A DNA stretch of 58,526 nucleotides from an uncultured bacterium (GTDB lineage Bacteria; Atribacterota; Atribacteria; Atribacterales; Caldatribacteriaceae). How positions within the stretch are numbered: the stretch's first letter is position 1; every line of letters begins with the position of its first letter. Both the position numbers and the translations under genes were made by a program. Under the pieces are notes generated by a model, which ran no database searches, had not been told where the DNA came from, and worked only from the letters and a program-made list of their open reading frames with translations. Below are positions 37,852 to 47,004 of this stretch, in pieces. The stretch spans positions 1 through 58,526 of the forward strand of contig CALAIW010000015.1 in assembly GCA_937922705.1 (NCBI GenBank), read 5' to 3'.

Positions 37852-37879
37852 ACTATAGCACAAAACGAAAGAAAGTCAA
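37852..37879 (-). promoter_or_regulatory. Promoter of the serine T-box operon
   Basis: TTGACT (37874-37879), 16-base spacer and TATAGT (37852-37857) on the minus strand; transcription would start near 37845. Confidence 0.6.
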
Positions 37880-37972
37880 CAGAGTAGAGCTTTAATTAAG
37901 TTAGGGGAAACTGTGAATAAATTTCATGCCATCAGGTTGTACAATATAATGCACAAAGAAAGGAGTGAGAAC

Positions 37973-38221
37973 ATGAAATCCATTATGCTCTACGCACTAA
38001 GTACGTGCCCATTCTGCAAGATGGCCAAACGTTTCTTCGAGTCACGGGGCATAGCGTACAACTCTGTTGATGTGGACCTCCTTCCTGAGGAGGAGAAAGA
38101 GAAAACCGTTGCCGAGGTTCAGCGCATTTCAGGACGGCGAGCGTTCCCGGTCATTGTAATAGGTGAAGAGGTCATCGTAGGGTATGATGAACTCCGCATC
38201 AAGGAGGCCCTTGAAAAATGA
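37973..38221 (+). CDS. Glutaredoxin-like thiol protein
   Basis: 82 residues with a thioredoxin fold. The redox motif CPFC is near residue 12, and RAFPVIVIGEEVIVGYDE supplies the conserved cis-Pro and GYD. It is close to the NrdH/glutaredoxin-like group. It overlaps the next gene, a ferredoxin:thioredoxin reductase subunit, by four bases, so it is probably that enzyme's partner. ATG 37973 follows AAGGAGTGAG; TATAAT at 37945-37950 is a likely -10. Confidence 0.88.
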   Translation: MKSIMLYALSTCPFCKMAKRFFESRGIAYNSVDVDLLPEEEKEKTVAEVQRISGRRAFPVIVIGEEVIVGYDELRIKEALEK

Positions 38222-38622
38222 GTGCCGAGAAAATGCTCTGCCCCGTATGCCAGGTTGCGTTTCTCGTTAAGGAAGAGAAAATTCCTGGAAAGAAAATCAT
38301 CTGCCCCGTTTGCGGGGCAGTCCTAATTCTCGAAAAGGAGCGAGATTTTTGGGTCCTTAAGCGACCAAAGGATATGACTCCTGAAGAAGAAATCCGCAGT
38401 CGGGTGGAAAATTTTGCCCGATTGCGGGGGTATTACTTCAATGAGATGAAGGAACCCCTTATTGAGGCACTTCTCAAAAAATACGAACGCTATGGGGACT
38501 TCTACTGCCCCTGTAAAATCGACAACATTCCGGAAAACGTCTGTCCATGCCTTGAAACTCGCCAAGGGAGCGTCGAGCGCAATGGCCGCTGTCACTGCGG
38601 ACTTTTCTGGAAGGAGGCATAG
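38218..38622 (+). CDS. Ferredoxin:thioredoxin reductase catalytic (beta) subunit with N-terminal zinc ribbon
   Basis: 134 residues. The C-terminal half has FYCPCKIDN, NVCPCLETR and GRCHCGLFW, the full set of cysteines for the 4Fe-4S cluster and redox disulfide of FTR. The first 45 residues contain CPVC twice (about residues 8-11 and 29-32), a small zinc-ribbon-like domain not found in the plant-type protein. No variable (alpha) subunit gene is adjacent. It likely transfers electrons from ferredoxin to the glutaredoxin encoded just upstream. Confidence 0.88.
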   Translation: MSAEKMLCPVCQVAFLVKEEKIPGKKIICPVCGAVLILEKERDFWVLKRPKDMTPEEEIRSRVENFARLRGYYFNEMKEPLIEALLKKYERYGDFYCPCKIDNIPENVCPCLETRQGSVERNGRCHCGLFWKEA

Positions 38623-38625
38623 ATA

Positions 38626-39513
38626 ATGCGCATAAGGGGCGTCTTCCTCATCGCAGCCTTTGTACTCCTTTTTGGAGGATACGCCTTTGCCCTGGTAGTG
38701 GCGGCGTCTGTACCTCCGATTTGTAGCCTCATAGCTGAGGTTGGCAGAGAAAGGGTAACCGTCGTGCAACTCATTCCTAATGGAGCCAATCCCCATGCAT
38801 ACGAACCCACACCTTCCGATGTCGCAAAGGCGGCACAAGCCGAAGCCTTTTTCCTCGTTGGTCTTGGTTTTGATACGTACCTTGAAAAGGTCATCAAAGC
38901 AGCGAAAGGAGAGAAAGCGCTGATATTGTACCTTCACTCAGGGCTTGACCTTCTTGAAGATAGGGGGGAAAATCATCACGAAGAAGCAAACCCTCATATT
39001 TGGCTCTCTTTGCGCAACGCTCAGGTAATCCTTGAGACTGTGGCCCGTAACCTCTCTTCTCTTGATCCAGAAGGAGCGAATTTTTACAGAGAGAATGCAA
39101 AAAGATACGCTCAAGTTCTTGCGGAAATTGATACTTGGTTCACCCAAGAGATTTTGTCCTTACCTTCCCGATCCTTTGTAGCCACCCACAATTCCCTCAG
39201 TTACCTAGCCAGGGACTACGGGCTTTTTGAAGCTGGAGTACTTGAAAAAGCCCCAGGATATGAGCCTACACCCCAGGAACTAGCAGAACTTGTCACCCTT
39301 ATGCGAGAGAAAAACGTTCGAATTGTCGTTGCAGAACCACAGTTTAGCGTTAAAGCTGCTCAGGTGCTTGCCGAAGAAACCCAAAGCACCCTCGTTTTCT
39401 TTGATCCTCTTGGGACCTTTCCTGACACCCCATACCACGTGCTCATGAAGGAAAACCTGAGAAAGCTCATCGAGGCCTGGAAAGGGAGTGGCAATGACCA
39501 GCCCGGTGATTGA
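38626..39513 (+). CDS. Zinc/manganese ABC transporter binding protein (ZnuA-like)
   Basis: 295 residues. Signal peptide (VFLIAAFVLLFGGYAFALV), then the metal-binding positions: GANPHAYEPTPSDV (first His), EANPHIWLS (second His), VATHNSLSYLARDYG (third His) and a Glu or Asp in FFDPLGTFP. The His-rich loop of zinc-specific members is reduced to NHHEEANPH, so zinc or manganese cannot be separated. Co-transcribed with the ATPase and permease. Confidence 0.9.
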   Translation: MRIRGVFLIAAFVLLFGGYAFALVVAASVPPICSLIAEVGRERVTVVQLIPNGANPHAYEPTPSDVAKAAQAEAFFLVGLGFDTYLEKVIKAAKGEKALILYLHSGLDLLEDRGENHHEEANPHIWLSLRNAQVILETVARNLSSLDPEGANFYRENAKRYAQVLAEIDTWFTQEILSLPSRSFVATHNSLSYLARDYGLFEAGVLEKAPGYEPTPQELAELVTLMREKNVRIVVAEPQFSVKAAQVLAEETQSTLVFFDPLGTFPDTPYHVLMKENLRKLIEAWKGSGNDQPGD

Positions 39514-40279
39514 AGTACGCCACCTTTCGTTCTCGTACGAGGACATCCCAATACTTGAGGATGTCTCTCTTGCAGTCCAGAAAGGGGAGTTCGTTGCCCT
39601 CATCGGACCAAATGGAGCGGGAAAGACAACCCTTCTTAAAATTATTCTTGGGCTTTTACCCGTACAGCAGGGTGAGGTCCGGGTTTTTGGGAAACCTCCC
39701 AAGTACTTGGGAAATTTGCGCCACCGCATTGGTTACATTCCCCAACTTCCCCATTTTGACCCCTATTTCCCCATCACGCTTCGGGAATTTGTCCTCACCG
39801 GACGGTATGGACTCATCGGTATAGGGAAAAGACCTAAAAAAACTGACTGGGAGGCTGTAGAAAATGCTCTCGAAGCGGTCCACCTCGAAAGCTTGGGAGA
39901 AAAGCTTCTGGGAGAACTCTCAGGGGGTCAGAGGCAACGAGCCCTTATTGCCCGGGCTCTGAGCACCAACCCAGAGGTGCTTCTCTGTGACGAACCCACA
40001 ACCGCTGTGGACCCAAAAAGCAGTGAAAGTTTTTATGAACTCCTTTTACGCCTCAAAGAAGAGGGGAAAACCATCCTTGTTGTGTCCCACGATGTAGGTG
40101 TCATTGCTCAATATGTCGATAGCATCGCTTGTTTGAACCGAACGCTCTTCTGTCACCGAAGGCCTGAGGAAGTTATCTCTCAGGAAATACTTGAAGCACT
40201 CTACGGAAAAGAAGTAGCCTTTTTCCACCACGGAGAAATTCCTCATATTGTGGTGCGAAAGGAAAAAGGAGAGCAATGA
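39494..40279 (+). CDS. Zinc/manganese ABC transporter ATPase (ZnuC-like)
   Basis: About 261 residues. Walker A is GPNGAGKTTL, signature LSGGQRQRALIARAL, Walker B VLLCDEPTTAVDPKS, followed by the H-loop VVSHDVG. The ATG at 39494 follows AAAGGGAG and lies 20 bases before the ZnuA-like stop. Confidence 0.93.
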   Translation: MTSPVIEVRHLSFSYEDIPILEDVSLAVQKGEFVALIGPNGAGKTTLLKIILGLLPVQQGEVRVFGKPPKYLGNLRHRIGYIPQLPHFDPYFPITLREFVLTGRYGLIGIGKRPKKTDWEAVENALEAVHLESLGEKLLGELSGGQRQRALIARALSTNPEVLLCDEPTTAVDPKSSESFYELLLRLKEEGKTILVVSHDVGVIAQYVDSIACLNRTLFCHRRPEEVISQEILEALYGKEVAFFHHGEIPHIVVRKEKGEQ

Positions 40280-41082
40280 GTCTCTTGAGCCTTGGTTTCA
40301 TGCAGCGAGCGATAATCGCTGGATGCCTTGTGGGAATGCTTTGCGCCCTCATCGGGGTTTTTGTTGTCCTCAAGCGGCTTTCGTTTATGGGTGCCGGGAT
40401 ATCTCACGCAGCTTTTGGAGGCGTAGCCTTAGGATACGTTCTTGGAATACATCCAACCTTTACGGCCTTCGTTTTTTGCATCCTTACTGGGCTTGGTATT
40501 GCCTTCCTTTCGAAAGAGCGTCGCCTCAAAGAGGATACCCTCGTCGGCATCGCTTTTGCAAGCACTATGGCTTTTGGGGTATTTCTCATTGGTATTGGAA
40601 AAGTGCGTAACGTGGATATCTTCGGATATCTTTTTGGAAATATCCTTGCCATTACTCGAGAGGACCTCATATTCGCTTCCCTCTTAAGCGGCTTGGTGCT
40701 TTTCGTGCTTTTTGTCTTTTACAAGGAGTTTGTGATTGTGACCCTTGACCCCGAGGGAGGAAAGGCAAGTGGTATCCCCGTTGAAGCTTTCTCATACCTC
40801 CTTGTAACCCTTGTGGCGGCAGTCGTTGCCGTTACCATAAGGCTTGTAGGAATTGTTCTTGCTTCAGCCCTTCTTGTTCTCCCTGCGGCCACAGCTCTTA
40901 TAAGGGCACGGACTATTCCTCAGGCAATGCTTTTTGCGCTTCTTAACGGAATTGCCGTATCCCTTGGAGGGCTTTTCCTTGCCTATTTTCTCAATGCTCC
41001 TGCAGGAGCAACAATAGTTCTCCTTGGAACTGGTGTGTTCCTGGTCGTCTCTATTTCTTCTTCATCTCCCAGGCAAGGATAA
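40276..41082 (+). CDS. Zinc/manganese ABC transporter permease (ZnuB-like)
   Basis: 268 residues with about eight membrane segments; FMQRAIIAGCLVGMLCALIGVFVVLKRLSFMGAGISHAAFGGVALG is the typical start of the family. Start overlaps the ATPase stop (ATGA). Its final 32 bases overlap the convergent GAF-ANTAR gene. Confidence 0.93.
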   Translation: MSLLSLGFMQRAIIAGCLVGMLCALIGVFVVLKRLSFMGAGISHAAFGGVALGYVLGIHPTFTAFVFCILTGLGIAFLSKERRLKEDTLVGIAFASTMAFGVFLIGIGKVRNVDIFGYLFGNILAITREDLIFASLLSGLVLFVLFVFYKEFVIVTLDPEGGKASGIPVEAFSYLLVTLVAAVVAVTIRLVGIVLASALLVLPAATALIRARTIPQAMLFALLNGIAVSLGGLFLAYFLNAPAGATIVLLGTGVFLVVSISSSSPRQG

Positions 41083-41737
41083 TTGCTTCGGCAACTTCTT
41101 TCATGCTTTTTTGCTTATTCATACTGTAGCGCTGCATTCGACGATACGCTTCCTCCTCGGTAAGACCGTACTCTTGCATGAGGATACCTTTGGCTCGCTC
41201 AATCTTTTTGCGATTTTCAAGTTCCTCTTTAACCAGCTCGCTTTCCATAAGGAGACGATGGTTTTCGATGACAATCGCCGCCTGGTTGGCTATAGCCGTG
41301 AGGAGTTTGATTTCATCCTCCGTGAAATTCCGAGGCTCCGAGGTGTAGAGATTAAGGACTCCAATAACCTTTCCCCGCACAATGAGTGGTAGGCTCACAA
41401 GGGAAGCAAGGCCTTCTTTTTCAGCGATATCTTTGTTCACGTAGCGAGGATCTTTTTTCACATCGTACACAATGATGGGACGCCGCTCTAAAGCAGCAAG
41501 CCCGGCAATACCTTCCCCAACCCGAAGGGGAGGTTTCCGGTTGTATAACTCGCTTACTGATTGTGTGGCCTTCACCTCAAGGAGCTTTTTCTTTTCATCA
41601 AGGAGCATAAGAGAACAGATGCTCGACCCCATGACCTGGGCAGTGATGGTAACAATAAGGCGAAGAATATCCTCAAAATACAGGTCTGAGGTTATGAGCT
41701 CACTTATCCGGGCCAAGGCATCGATTTTCTCTTTCAC
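41051..41737 (-). CDS. GAF-ANTAR antitermination regulator
   Basis: About 228 residues from GTG 41737. The GAF domain (about 15-165) shows GEGIAGLAALERRPIIVYDV and LVSLPLIVRGKVIGVLNLYT. The C-terminal ANTAR domain (about 175-228) has RAKGILMQEYGLTEEEAYRRMQRYSM, which binds paired RNA hairpins to prevent termination. The GTG follows AGGTGG; a longer reading from ATG 41776 lacks a ribosome site. The regulated RNA is not identified. The gene is divergent from the phosphohexomutase, and that gene's promoter lies just upstream of this start on the other strand. Confidence 0.85.
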   Translation of the reverse strand: MKEKIDALARISELITSDLYFEDILRLIVTITAQVMGSSICSLMLLDEKKKLLEVKATQSVSELYNRKPPLRVGEGIAGLAALERRPIIVYDVKKDPRYVNKDIAEKEGLASLVSLPLIVRGKVIGVLNLYTSEPRNFTEDEIKLLTAIANQAAIVIENHRLLMESELVKEELENRKKIERAKGILMQEYGLTEEEAYRRMQRYSMNKQKSMKEVAEAIILAWEMKKK

Positions 41738-41746
41738 TGCCCCACC

Positions 41747-41755
41747 TGGTATAAT
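41747..41755 (+). promoter_or_regulatory. Extended -10 promoter of the phosphohexomutase gene
   Basis: TGGTATAAT, 55 bases before the ATG; the same motif occurs before the HAD gene at 18346. It lies just upstream of, or (if ATG 41776 is used) inside, the 5' end of the divergent GAF-ANTAR gene. Confidence 0.6.
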
Positions 41756-41810
41756 GAGGGTAACCTTGGTCTTCATTGTACCATTTTCGTCAACAGGTGA
41801 GGTGGAGGAC

Positions 41811-43166
41811 ATGGCAAAACTCTTTGGAACCTTTGGCATACGGCGCATAGCCAACGAAGTCTTGACCCCTGAAATGGCTACACGGCTTGCCCTGAGCTTT
41901 GGAACCTTCATTGGGGGAGAAAGTGTAGTCGTGGGACGTGATGCCCGAAAGACAAGCGAAATGCTCTATAACGCGGTTATTGCTGGACTTCTCTCTTCTG
42001 GATGCCAAGTAGTCGAGCTTGGAGTGACAGCAACCCCATCCCTTCAGTGGGCTTGCCGACAGTGGCACATGTGGGGAGCCATGGTTACTGCAAGTCACAA
42101 TCCCCCTGAGTGGAATGGCATTAAGTTTATGGAGAAAAGCGGCAAAGGCCTTGACCGGGAGAAAGAAGGAGAGGTGGAACGAATATTTTTCAGCGAAACT
42201 TTCCGTCGAGCATCATGGTTTGAAATTCGCCAAGAAACCCTAAAGCGCGACATTCGTTGGGACTACATCGCAGCTATTATGTCCCGAGTCGATGTCGAAG
42301 CCATCCGAAAAAGAAGCTTCCGGATAGCTCTTGATTGTGCCAATGGGGCTCCCTCTCTCATCACGCCATACCTCCTCTCAGAGATGGGGTGTCGCGTTGT
42401 TACCCTGAATGCCCATCCGGATGGGAATTTTCCAGGAAGGAATCCCGAGCCCACCCCTGAAAACCTTAAAGATATCACCACTCTCATCCGTCACGGAGAC
42501 TTCGACCTTGGTTTTGCCCAGGACGGCGATGGGGACCGACTTATCGTTATCACTAAAGAAGGAGAATTCGTACCTGGAGACTTAAGTGTGAGTCTCGTTG
42601 CGCGGGAGCTTGCCGAGCGACCCATCCCTGGTCCTATAGTCACGACCGTTGCTACTACCCACATCCTCCAAGAGATTGCCCGTGCAACCAATCGCGAGGT
42701 CATCACCACAGCTGTAGGAGACCTCGTTGTGGCTCGAGCTCTTCAGGAGCATGGGGGCATCTTTGGTTGTGAGGAAAATGGCGGAATGATTTTCCCTGAT
42801 TTCGTCTGGGGACGGGATGGAGCAATGGCTGCAGCATTCATCCTCCACATTCTTGCAACTCGCGAAAAACCCTTACACGAGCTTCTTAGGGAACTTCCAC
42901 CATATTACCAGGTGAAACGGAAAATCGCTATTGACCCTGAAAAGCGAGACACCATACTTAAGGCAGTGGAGGCAAAGGTAGCTCAAGAGAAGAACTGCAT
43001 AACTATCGACGGTTTCAAAGTTATTTTTGACGATGGAAGCTGGGTGCTTGTTCGACCATCTGGAACAGAACCGCTCATTCGAGTTTTCGCCGAAGCAAAA
43101 GAAAAAGAGAAAGCCGAAGCTTTAGTTACGGAGTACCTCAGACTCATCGAGGAAGCCCAAAAGTAG
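41811..43166 (+). CDS. Phosphohexomutase (phosphoglucosamine mutase/phosphomannomutase type)
   Basis: 451 residues. The phosphoserine loop is TASHNPPEWNGIK, the metal loop DGDGDRL, the sugar-specificity loop GCEENGGM and the phosphate-binding C-terminal loop RPSGTEPLIRVFAE. The FGTFGIRR start is shared with GlmM and archaeal phosphomannomutase; the GEENGG-type loop does not separate glucosamine from mannose or glucose with certainty. Ribosome site GGTGGAGG. The stop codon sits inside a bidirectional terminator palindrome. Confidence 0.87.
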   Translation: MAKLFGTFGIRRIANEVLTPEMATRLALSFGTFIGGESVVVGRDARKTSEMLYNAVIAGLLSSGCQVVELGVTATPSLQWACRQWHMWGAMVTASHNPPEWNGIKFMEKSGKGLDREKEGEVERIFFSETFRRASWFEIRQETLKRDIRWDYIAAIMSRVDVEAIRKRSFRIALDCANGAPSLITPYLLSEMGCRVVTLNAHPDGNFPGRNPEPTPENLKDITTLIRHGDFDLGFAQDGDGDRLIVITKEGEFVPGDLSVSLVARELAERPIPGPIVTTVATTHILQEIARATNREVITTAVGDLVVARALQEHGGIFGCEENGGMIFPDFVWGRDGAMAAAFILHILATREKPLHELLRELPPYYQVKRKIAIDPEKRDTILKAVEAKVAQEKNCITIDGFKVIFDDGSWVLVRPSGTEPLIRVFAEAKEKEKAEALVTEYLRLIEEAQK

Positions 43167-43186
43167 GCACTGCCTACTTTTGGGCT
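43154..43186. terminator. Bidirectional terminator made by the coding ends of two convergent genes
   Basis: AGCCCAAAAGTAGGCA (43154-43169) and its perfect complement (43171-43186) flank one base. The stem includes the last three codons and stop of both genes, so each protein ends Ala-Gln-Lys. The U-rich runs after the stem on each side are weak. Confidence 0.75.
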
Positions 43187-43824
43187 ATGTAGGTGAGATA
43201 ATAGGCGTTATTTTTCCGCTCAAGGCCGATACTTGTTTCTGGTCCATGACCAGGGAAAACCAAGACACCGTCAGAGAAACGGCGAAAGATCCGCTCAAGA
43301 CTCGCCATAAGGTCCCGGAATGATCCCCCAGGGAGGTCTGTTCGACCAACCGAACCCAAAAAGAGGGTATCTCCACTAAAAAGCCACATTTCTTGAGGGA
43401 AAAAGAGGCATATACTTCCTGGAGTGTGACCAGGAGTCACAAGAACCTCAACTTCTCTGTTTCCCAAAGAAAAGCGCGTCTCTTCCCCTTGAAAAACAAG
43501 ATCAGGAAGAGGGGAAACGAAGGGGCGAGAAACTTCCACAGAGAGGTTGAGATCCGGGCGCGTAAGGTACACCAAATCCCCGTCGTGAATGGCCAAAACT
43601 GCTGATGGGAAAGCCTCTTTAAAGAAAGCGTTCCCTCCAATGTGGTCGATATGTCCATGGGTATTTACGATGTACGACACAGAAAGACCGTGTTCTTCTA
43701 CCCATCGCTTCAGCTCCTCCGAGGGGCACGCAGGGTCAAGGAGTATGGCTTCTTTTCCATCGTGGATGACATAGCAATTTGTGGCAAAATCCCCAAGAAC
43801 AAATCGCTGAAAAGAAAGGCTCAT
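43174..43824 (-). CDS. MBL-fold hydrolase (glyoxalase II-like)
   Basis: 216 residues. Metal ligands are visible in [28 protein letters not shown] and FPGHGPET. The family covers hydroxyacylglutathione hydrolases and other thioesterases; the substrate here is not known. Overlaps dtd by four bases and is the last gene of the 15-kb operon. Three of its codons plus stop belong to the terminator palindrome. Confidence 0.9.
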   Translation of the reverse strand: MSLSFQRFVLGDFATNCYVIHDGKEAILLDPACPSEELKRWVEEHGLSVSYIVNTHGHIDHIGGNAFFKEAFPSAVLAIHDGDLVYLTRPDLNLSVEVSRPFVSPLPDLVFQGEETRFSLGNREVEVLVTPGHTPGSICLFFPQEMWLFSGDTLFLGSVGRTDLPGGSFRDLMASLERIFRRFSDGVLVFPGHGPETSIGLERKNNAYYLTYIAQK

Positions 43825-44276
43825 TCCCTTCTCCTCTCCTTACTCTCAAGAAGAATCGTAACTGGACCATCGTTGACCAGTTCCACCGCCATAAAAGCAC
43901 CAAACACGCCGCTTGCCACTGGAATTCCCTCGTCCTTAAGACGACTTACGAATGCCTCGTAGTAGTACCTGGCCATATCGGGGGGAGCGGCCTCATCAAA
44001 ACTTGGTCGCAATCCCCGACGGCAATCTCCATAGAGGGTGAACTGAGACACACAGAGAATTGCTCCACCAATATCAAGGACACTCAGGTTCATCTTTCCT
44101 TCACTATCTTCAAAAACTCGAAGGCGGGGGATTTTGCGCACCATAAACTCGAGGTCCTTCTCGGTATCATCCTTTCGAACACCAAGAAACACAAGAAGTC
44201 CCCTATCGATAGCCCCGACAACTTCCCCATGTACTGAAACAGCAGCTTTTCGTACACGTTGCACCACAGCTCTCAT
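43821..44276 (-). CDS. dtd: D-aminoacyl-tRNA deacylase
   Basis: 151 residues. Removes D-amino acids from tRNAs. [13 protein letters not shown] at the start, catalytic [18 protein letters not shown] and the cross-subunit GPVTI motif near the end all fit the family. It overlaps relA by four bases. Confidence 0.95.
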   Translation of the reverse strand: MRAVVQRVRKAAVSVHGEVVGAIDRGLLVFLGVRKDDTEKDLEFMVRKIPRLRVFEDSEGKMNLSVLDIGGAILCVSQFTLYGDCRRGLRPSFDEAAPPDMARYYYEAFVSRLKDEGIPVASGVFGAFMAVELVNDGPVTILLESKERRRE

Positions 44277-46468
44277 CGCCCGGAGAAAATACCTCCCCTC
44301 TTGACACTTTGAACATTCGGTACTTTGCGGACTTCCTTTAGGACCTCCTCGAGTTCCTCACGATCCCTGACATCTACAACAAGGTGAATGTGTGCCGCAT
44401 CGCTAACAGTATGGGCCCGGACAGCCTTGATTTCCACCTGACAGTTGGCAATGGCTCCAGAGACATCGGCAAGGAGTTTCGGCCGGTCGAGCGCTTCAAC
44501 AATAATGCCAGTATGGAATCGCCCCTCAAGGCCTTCCACCCACTCAGCATCAAGAAAACGATTCATGTCTTGAGAAAGTGCCGTTAAATTCACACAACCT
44601 CTACGGTGCACTGTTATTCCCTTTCCCTGAGTCACAAAGGCTACGATGTCGTCCCCAGGAACGGGAGCACAACAACGGGCTAAGCGCACAACAAGATTCG
44701 ACACACCCTGAACGATAACACTTTCTTCTTCCCTAAAGGGACGGATAACCCCGCTTCTCCTTTTCTCCTGAAAACGCCGGCGAACAACATAGGGAATAAT
44801 CCGATTCACCACATGCCGAGCACTGTAGCGACCTTCTCCTATAGCCACGTAGAGGTCTTCAATGTCCTTTAGGTGTTCCCTCTCCAAGAAAGCATTAAGG
44901 TTCTCGGTGACTTTCACGTTTTCTTCGGGAGTCAAAGAGTACTTTTCCATCTCCCGAACAAAGAGTTCCCGACCCCGTTCCCGGTTTACTTCCTGGTTCT
45001 TCTTTCGAAGGAATGCCCGGATTTTGCTTCGAGCAGAAGGCGTCTTGGCAATCTTCAACCAATCAGCACTCGGACCAGAAGAGGAACGAGAGGTAATGAT
45101 TTCCACGATATCCCCGCTTTTCAGCTCGTAATCCAGAGGAACGATTTTCTTGTTGACTCGAGCCCCAACGCAAGTGTTGCCAATCTCCGTATGAATGAGA
45201 TAGGCAAAATCAATAGGGGTGGAGCCTTTAGGGAGCTTCTTGAGGTCACCTTTAGGGGTAAAAACGTAAACCTCATCGTCGAAGAGACTGATTTTCAGAC
45301 TCTCCATAAACTCTCGAGTGCTTTTGAGATCCTGCTGCCACTCGAGAATCTGTCGAAGCCAGGCCATCCGTTCATCAAAACCATTATCCTTATTCTGTTC
45401 TCTTCCCTCCTTGTACTTCCAGTGAGCAGCAATACCGTACTCTGCGACTTGGTGCATATCCCAGGTTCGGATTTGAATCTCCATGGGAAGTCCTTTTGGT
45501 CCTATCACTGTGGTATGAAGCGATTGATACATGTTTGATTTTGGCACAGCAATATAGTCCTTGAAACGTCCCTCCACAGGACTCCATAGAGAGTGAACGA
45601 TACCTAAAACAGCGTAGCATTCGTCGACGGTTCGCACAATGACCCGAAGAGCAATGAGATCGGGAAGATCCTCAAGGTTTAGGCCTAAGCGGCGAAGCTT
45701 ATTGTAAATACTGTAGATATGCTTAAAGCGGCTTTGAATTTCTCCTTCAATACCAGCCCGCTTGAGACGCGCAGCAAGCTGCGCCTTTGCTTCTTCAATT
45801 TGTGCTTCTCGTTCTGCCTTAAGACGTTCAACTCCTCGCTCAATGGTACAATACGCTTCAGGGTCAAGGAAAAAGAGAGAAAGGTTTTCAAGCTCCACCT
45901 GTATAGCGTACATGCCAAGACGGTGCGCTATAGGGGCAAAGATTTCCAAGGTCTCTCGAGCGATTTCTTCCTTTTTTTGCCGATTCTGGTACTTTAGGGT
46001 ACGCATGTTGTGGAGTCGATCAGCAAGCTTAATGATGATGACCCGGACGTCTTCAGCCATGGCCACAAAAAGGCGCCGATAGTTTTCGACCTGGGCTTCC
46101 TCTTTAGAGGAGTACGAAAAACCAACGTTGAGTTTTGTCACTCCTTGAACCAGGTGAGCCACCTCTTCTCCAAACTCACGCTTCAGGTCTTCTAAGGTTA
46201 TCCCCTTGGCATCCTCAAGAACATCATGAAGAAGCGCAGCAGCAACAGTCACTTCATCCATACGGAGATCGGCCACAATGTGTGCGACTGAAAGGGGGTG
46301 GACAAAGAAAGGCTCTCCAGAGAGCCTCGTCTGTCCCGCATGAGCCTGGAAAGCAAAGTGGTATGCTCGAGAGACAAGGTCCCGGTCAAACTCAGGATAG
46401 TACGAGGAAATCTTTTCAAGGAGCGTCTCAAGACTCTCCTTATCCTCTACCCCACTGGATGCATACAT
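44273..46468 (-). CDS. relA: Bifunctional (p)ppGpp synthetase/hydrolase Rel
   Basis: 731 residues. HD hydrolase domain (about 45-200) with [11 protein letters not shown]; synthetase domain (about 235-350) with [20 protein letters not shown] and [23 protein letters not shown] (about 395-455); C-terminal ACT (about 655-731). Both activities appear intact. It is followed by dtd and preceded by apt, the standard order in Gram-positive and Thermotoga-like genomes. Confidence 0.96.
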   Translation of the reverse strand: MYASSGVEDKESLETLLEKISSYYPEFDRDLVSRAYHFAFQAHAGQTRLSGEPFFVHPLSVAHIVADLRMDEVTVAAALLHDVLEDAKGITLEDLKREFGEEVAHLVQGVTKLNVGFSYSSKEEAQVENYRRLFVAMAEDVRVIIIKLADRLHNMRTLKYQNRQKKEEIARETLEIFAPIAHRLGMYAIQVELENLSLFFLDPEAYCTIERGVERLKAEREAQIEEAKAQLAARLKRAGIEGEIQSRFKHIYSIYNKLRRLGLNLEDLPDLIALRVIVRTVDECYAVLGIVHSLWSPVEGRFKDYIAVPKSNMYQSLHTTVIGPKGLPMEIQIRTWDMHQVAEYGIAAHWKYKEGREQNKDNGFDERMAWLRQILEWQQDLKSTREFMESLKISLFDDEVYVFTPKGDLKKLPKGSTPIDFAYLIHTEIGNTCVGARVNKKIVPLDYELKSGDIVEIITSRSSSGPSADWLKIAKTPSARSKIRAFLRKKNQEVNRERGRELFVREMEKYSLTPEENVKVTENLNAFLEREHLKDIEDLYVAIGEGRYSARHVVNRIIPYVVRRRFQEKRRSGVIRPFREEESVIVQGVSNLVVRLARCCAPVPGDDIVAFVTQGKGITVHRRGCVNLTALSQDMNRFLDAEWVEGLEGRFHTGIIVEALDRPKLLADVSGAIANCQVEIKAVRAHTVSDAAHIHLVVDVRDREELEEVLKEVRKVPNVQSVKRGGIFSGR

Positions 46469-46475
46469 CCCACCT

Positions 46476-46988
46476 CTATAGTTTCACCAGAGAAACGACC
46501 GGGTACTTGACAAGTCGTTCCCTCCCTCTGAGGGCTTCAAGTTCTATAACGAAACCAATCCCGACAATATTTCCCCCAAGCTCCTCAACCATCTCGCATA
46601 CTGCTTTCGTCGTTCCTCCTGTAGCCAGGAGGTCATCCACAACAACCACCCGTTGTCCTGGCTCAATAGCGTCCCGGTGCATTTCGAGAGTTGCCGAACC
46701 GTATTCAAGTTGATACGTTTTAGAAAGCGTCGCCGCAGGAAGCTTTCCCTTCTTTCGTACCGGGACGAAACCACACCCAAGAAGATAGGCAACGGGTGCC
46801 CCTATAATAAACCCTCGAGCCTCGATACCTACTACAAGGTCCGGGTGAGCCGGACGAAGTGCACTGGCAAGAAGGTCAATTGCCTCTCGAAATGCTTCCT
46901 TCCTCTTGAGAAGTGTCGTAATGTCCTTAAATTGAATTCCTGGGGTAGGAAAATCAGGAATATTGCGAATATACTGAGCAAGATCCAC
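46476..46988 (-). CDS. apt: Adenine phosphoribosyltransferase
   Basis: 170 residues. [24 protein letters not shown] is the usual N-terminus; the PRPP motif is [16 protein letters not shown], and [18 protein letters not shown] contacts adenine. I chose GTG 46988, 16 bases after recJ, with GAGGAGG upstream; a much longer open frame back to 47315 lies inside recJ and is not supported. Confidence 0.94.
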   Translation of the reverse strand: MDLAQYIRNIPDFPTPGIQFKDITTLLKRKEAFREAIDLLASALRPAHPDLVVGIEARGFIIGAPVAYLLGCGFVPVRKKGKLPAATLSKTYQLEYGSATLEMHRDAIEPGQRVVVVDDLLATGGTTKAVCEMVEELGGNIVGIGFVIELEALRGRERLVKYPVVSLVKL

Positions 46989-47004
46989 GCGAAGTTCAAC
47001 CTCC

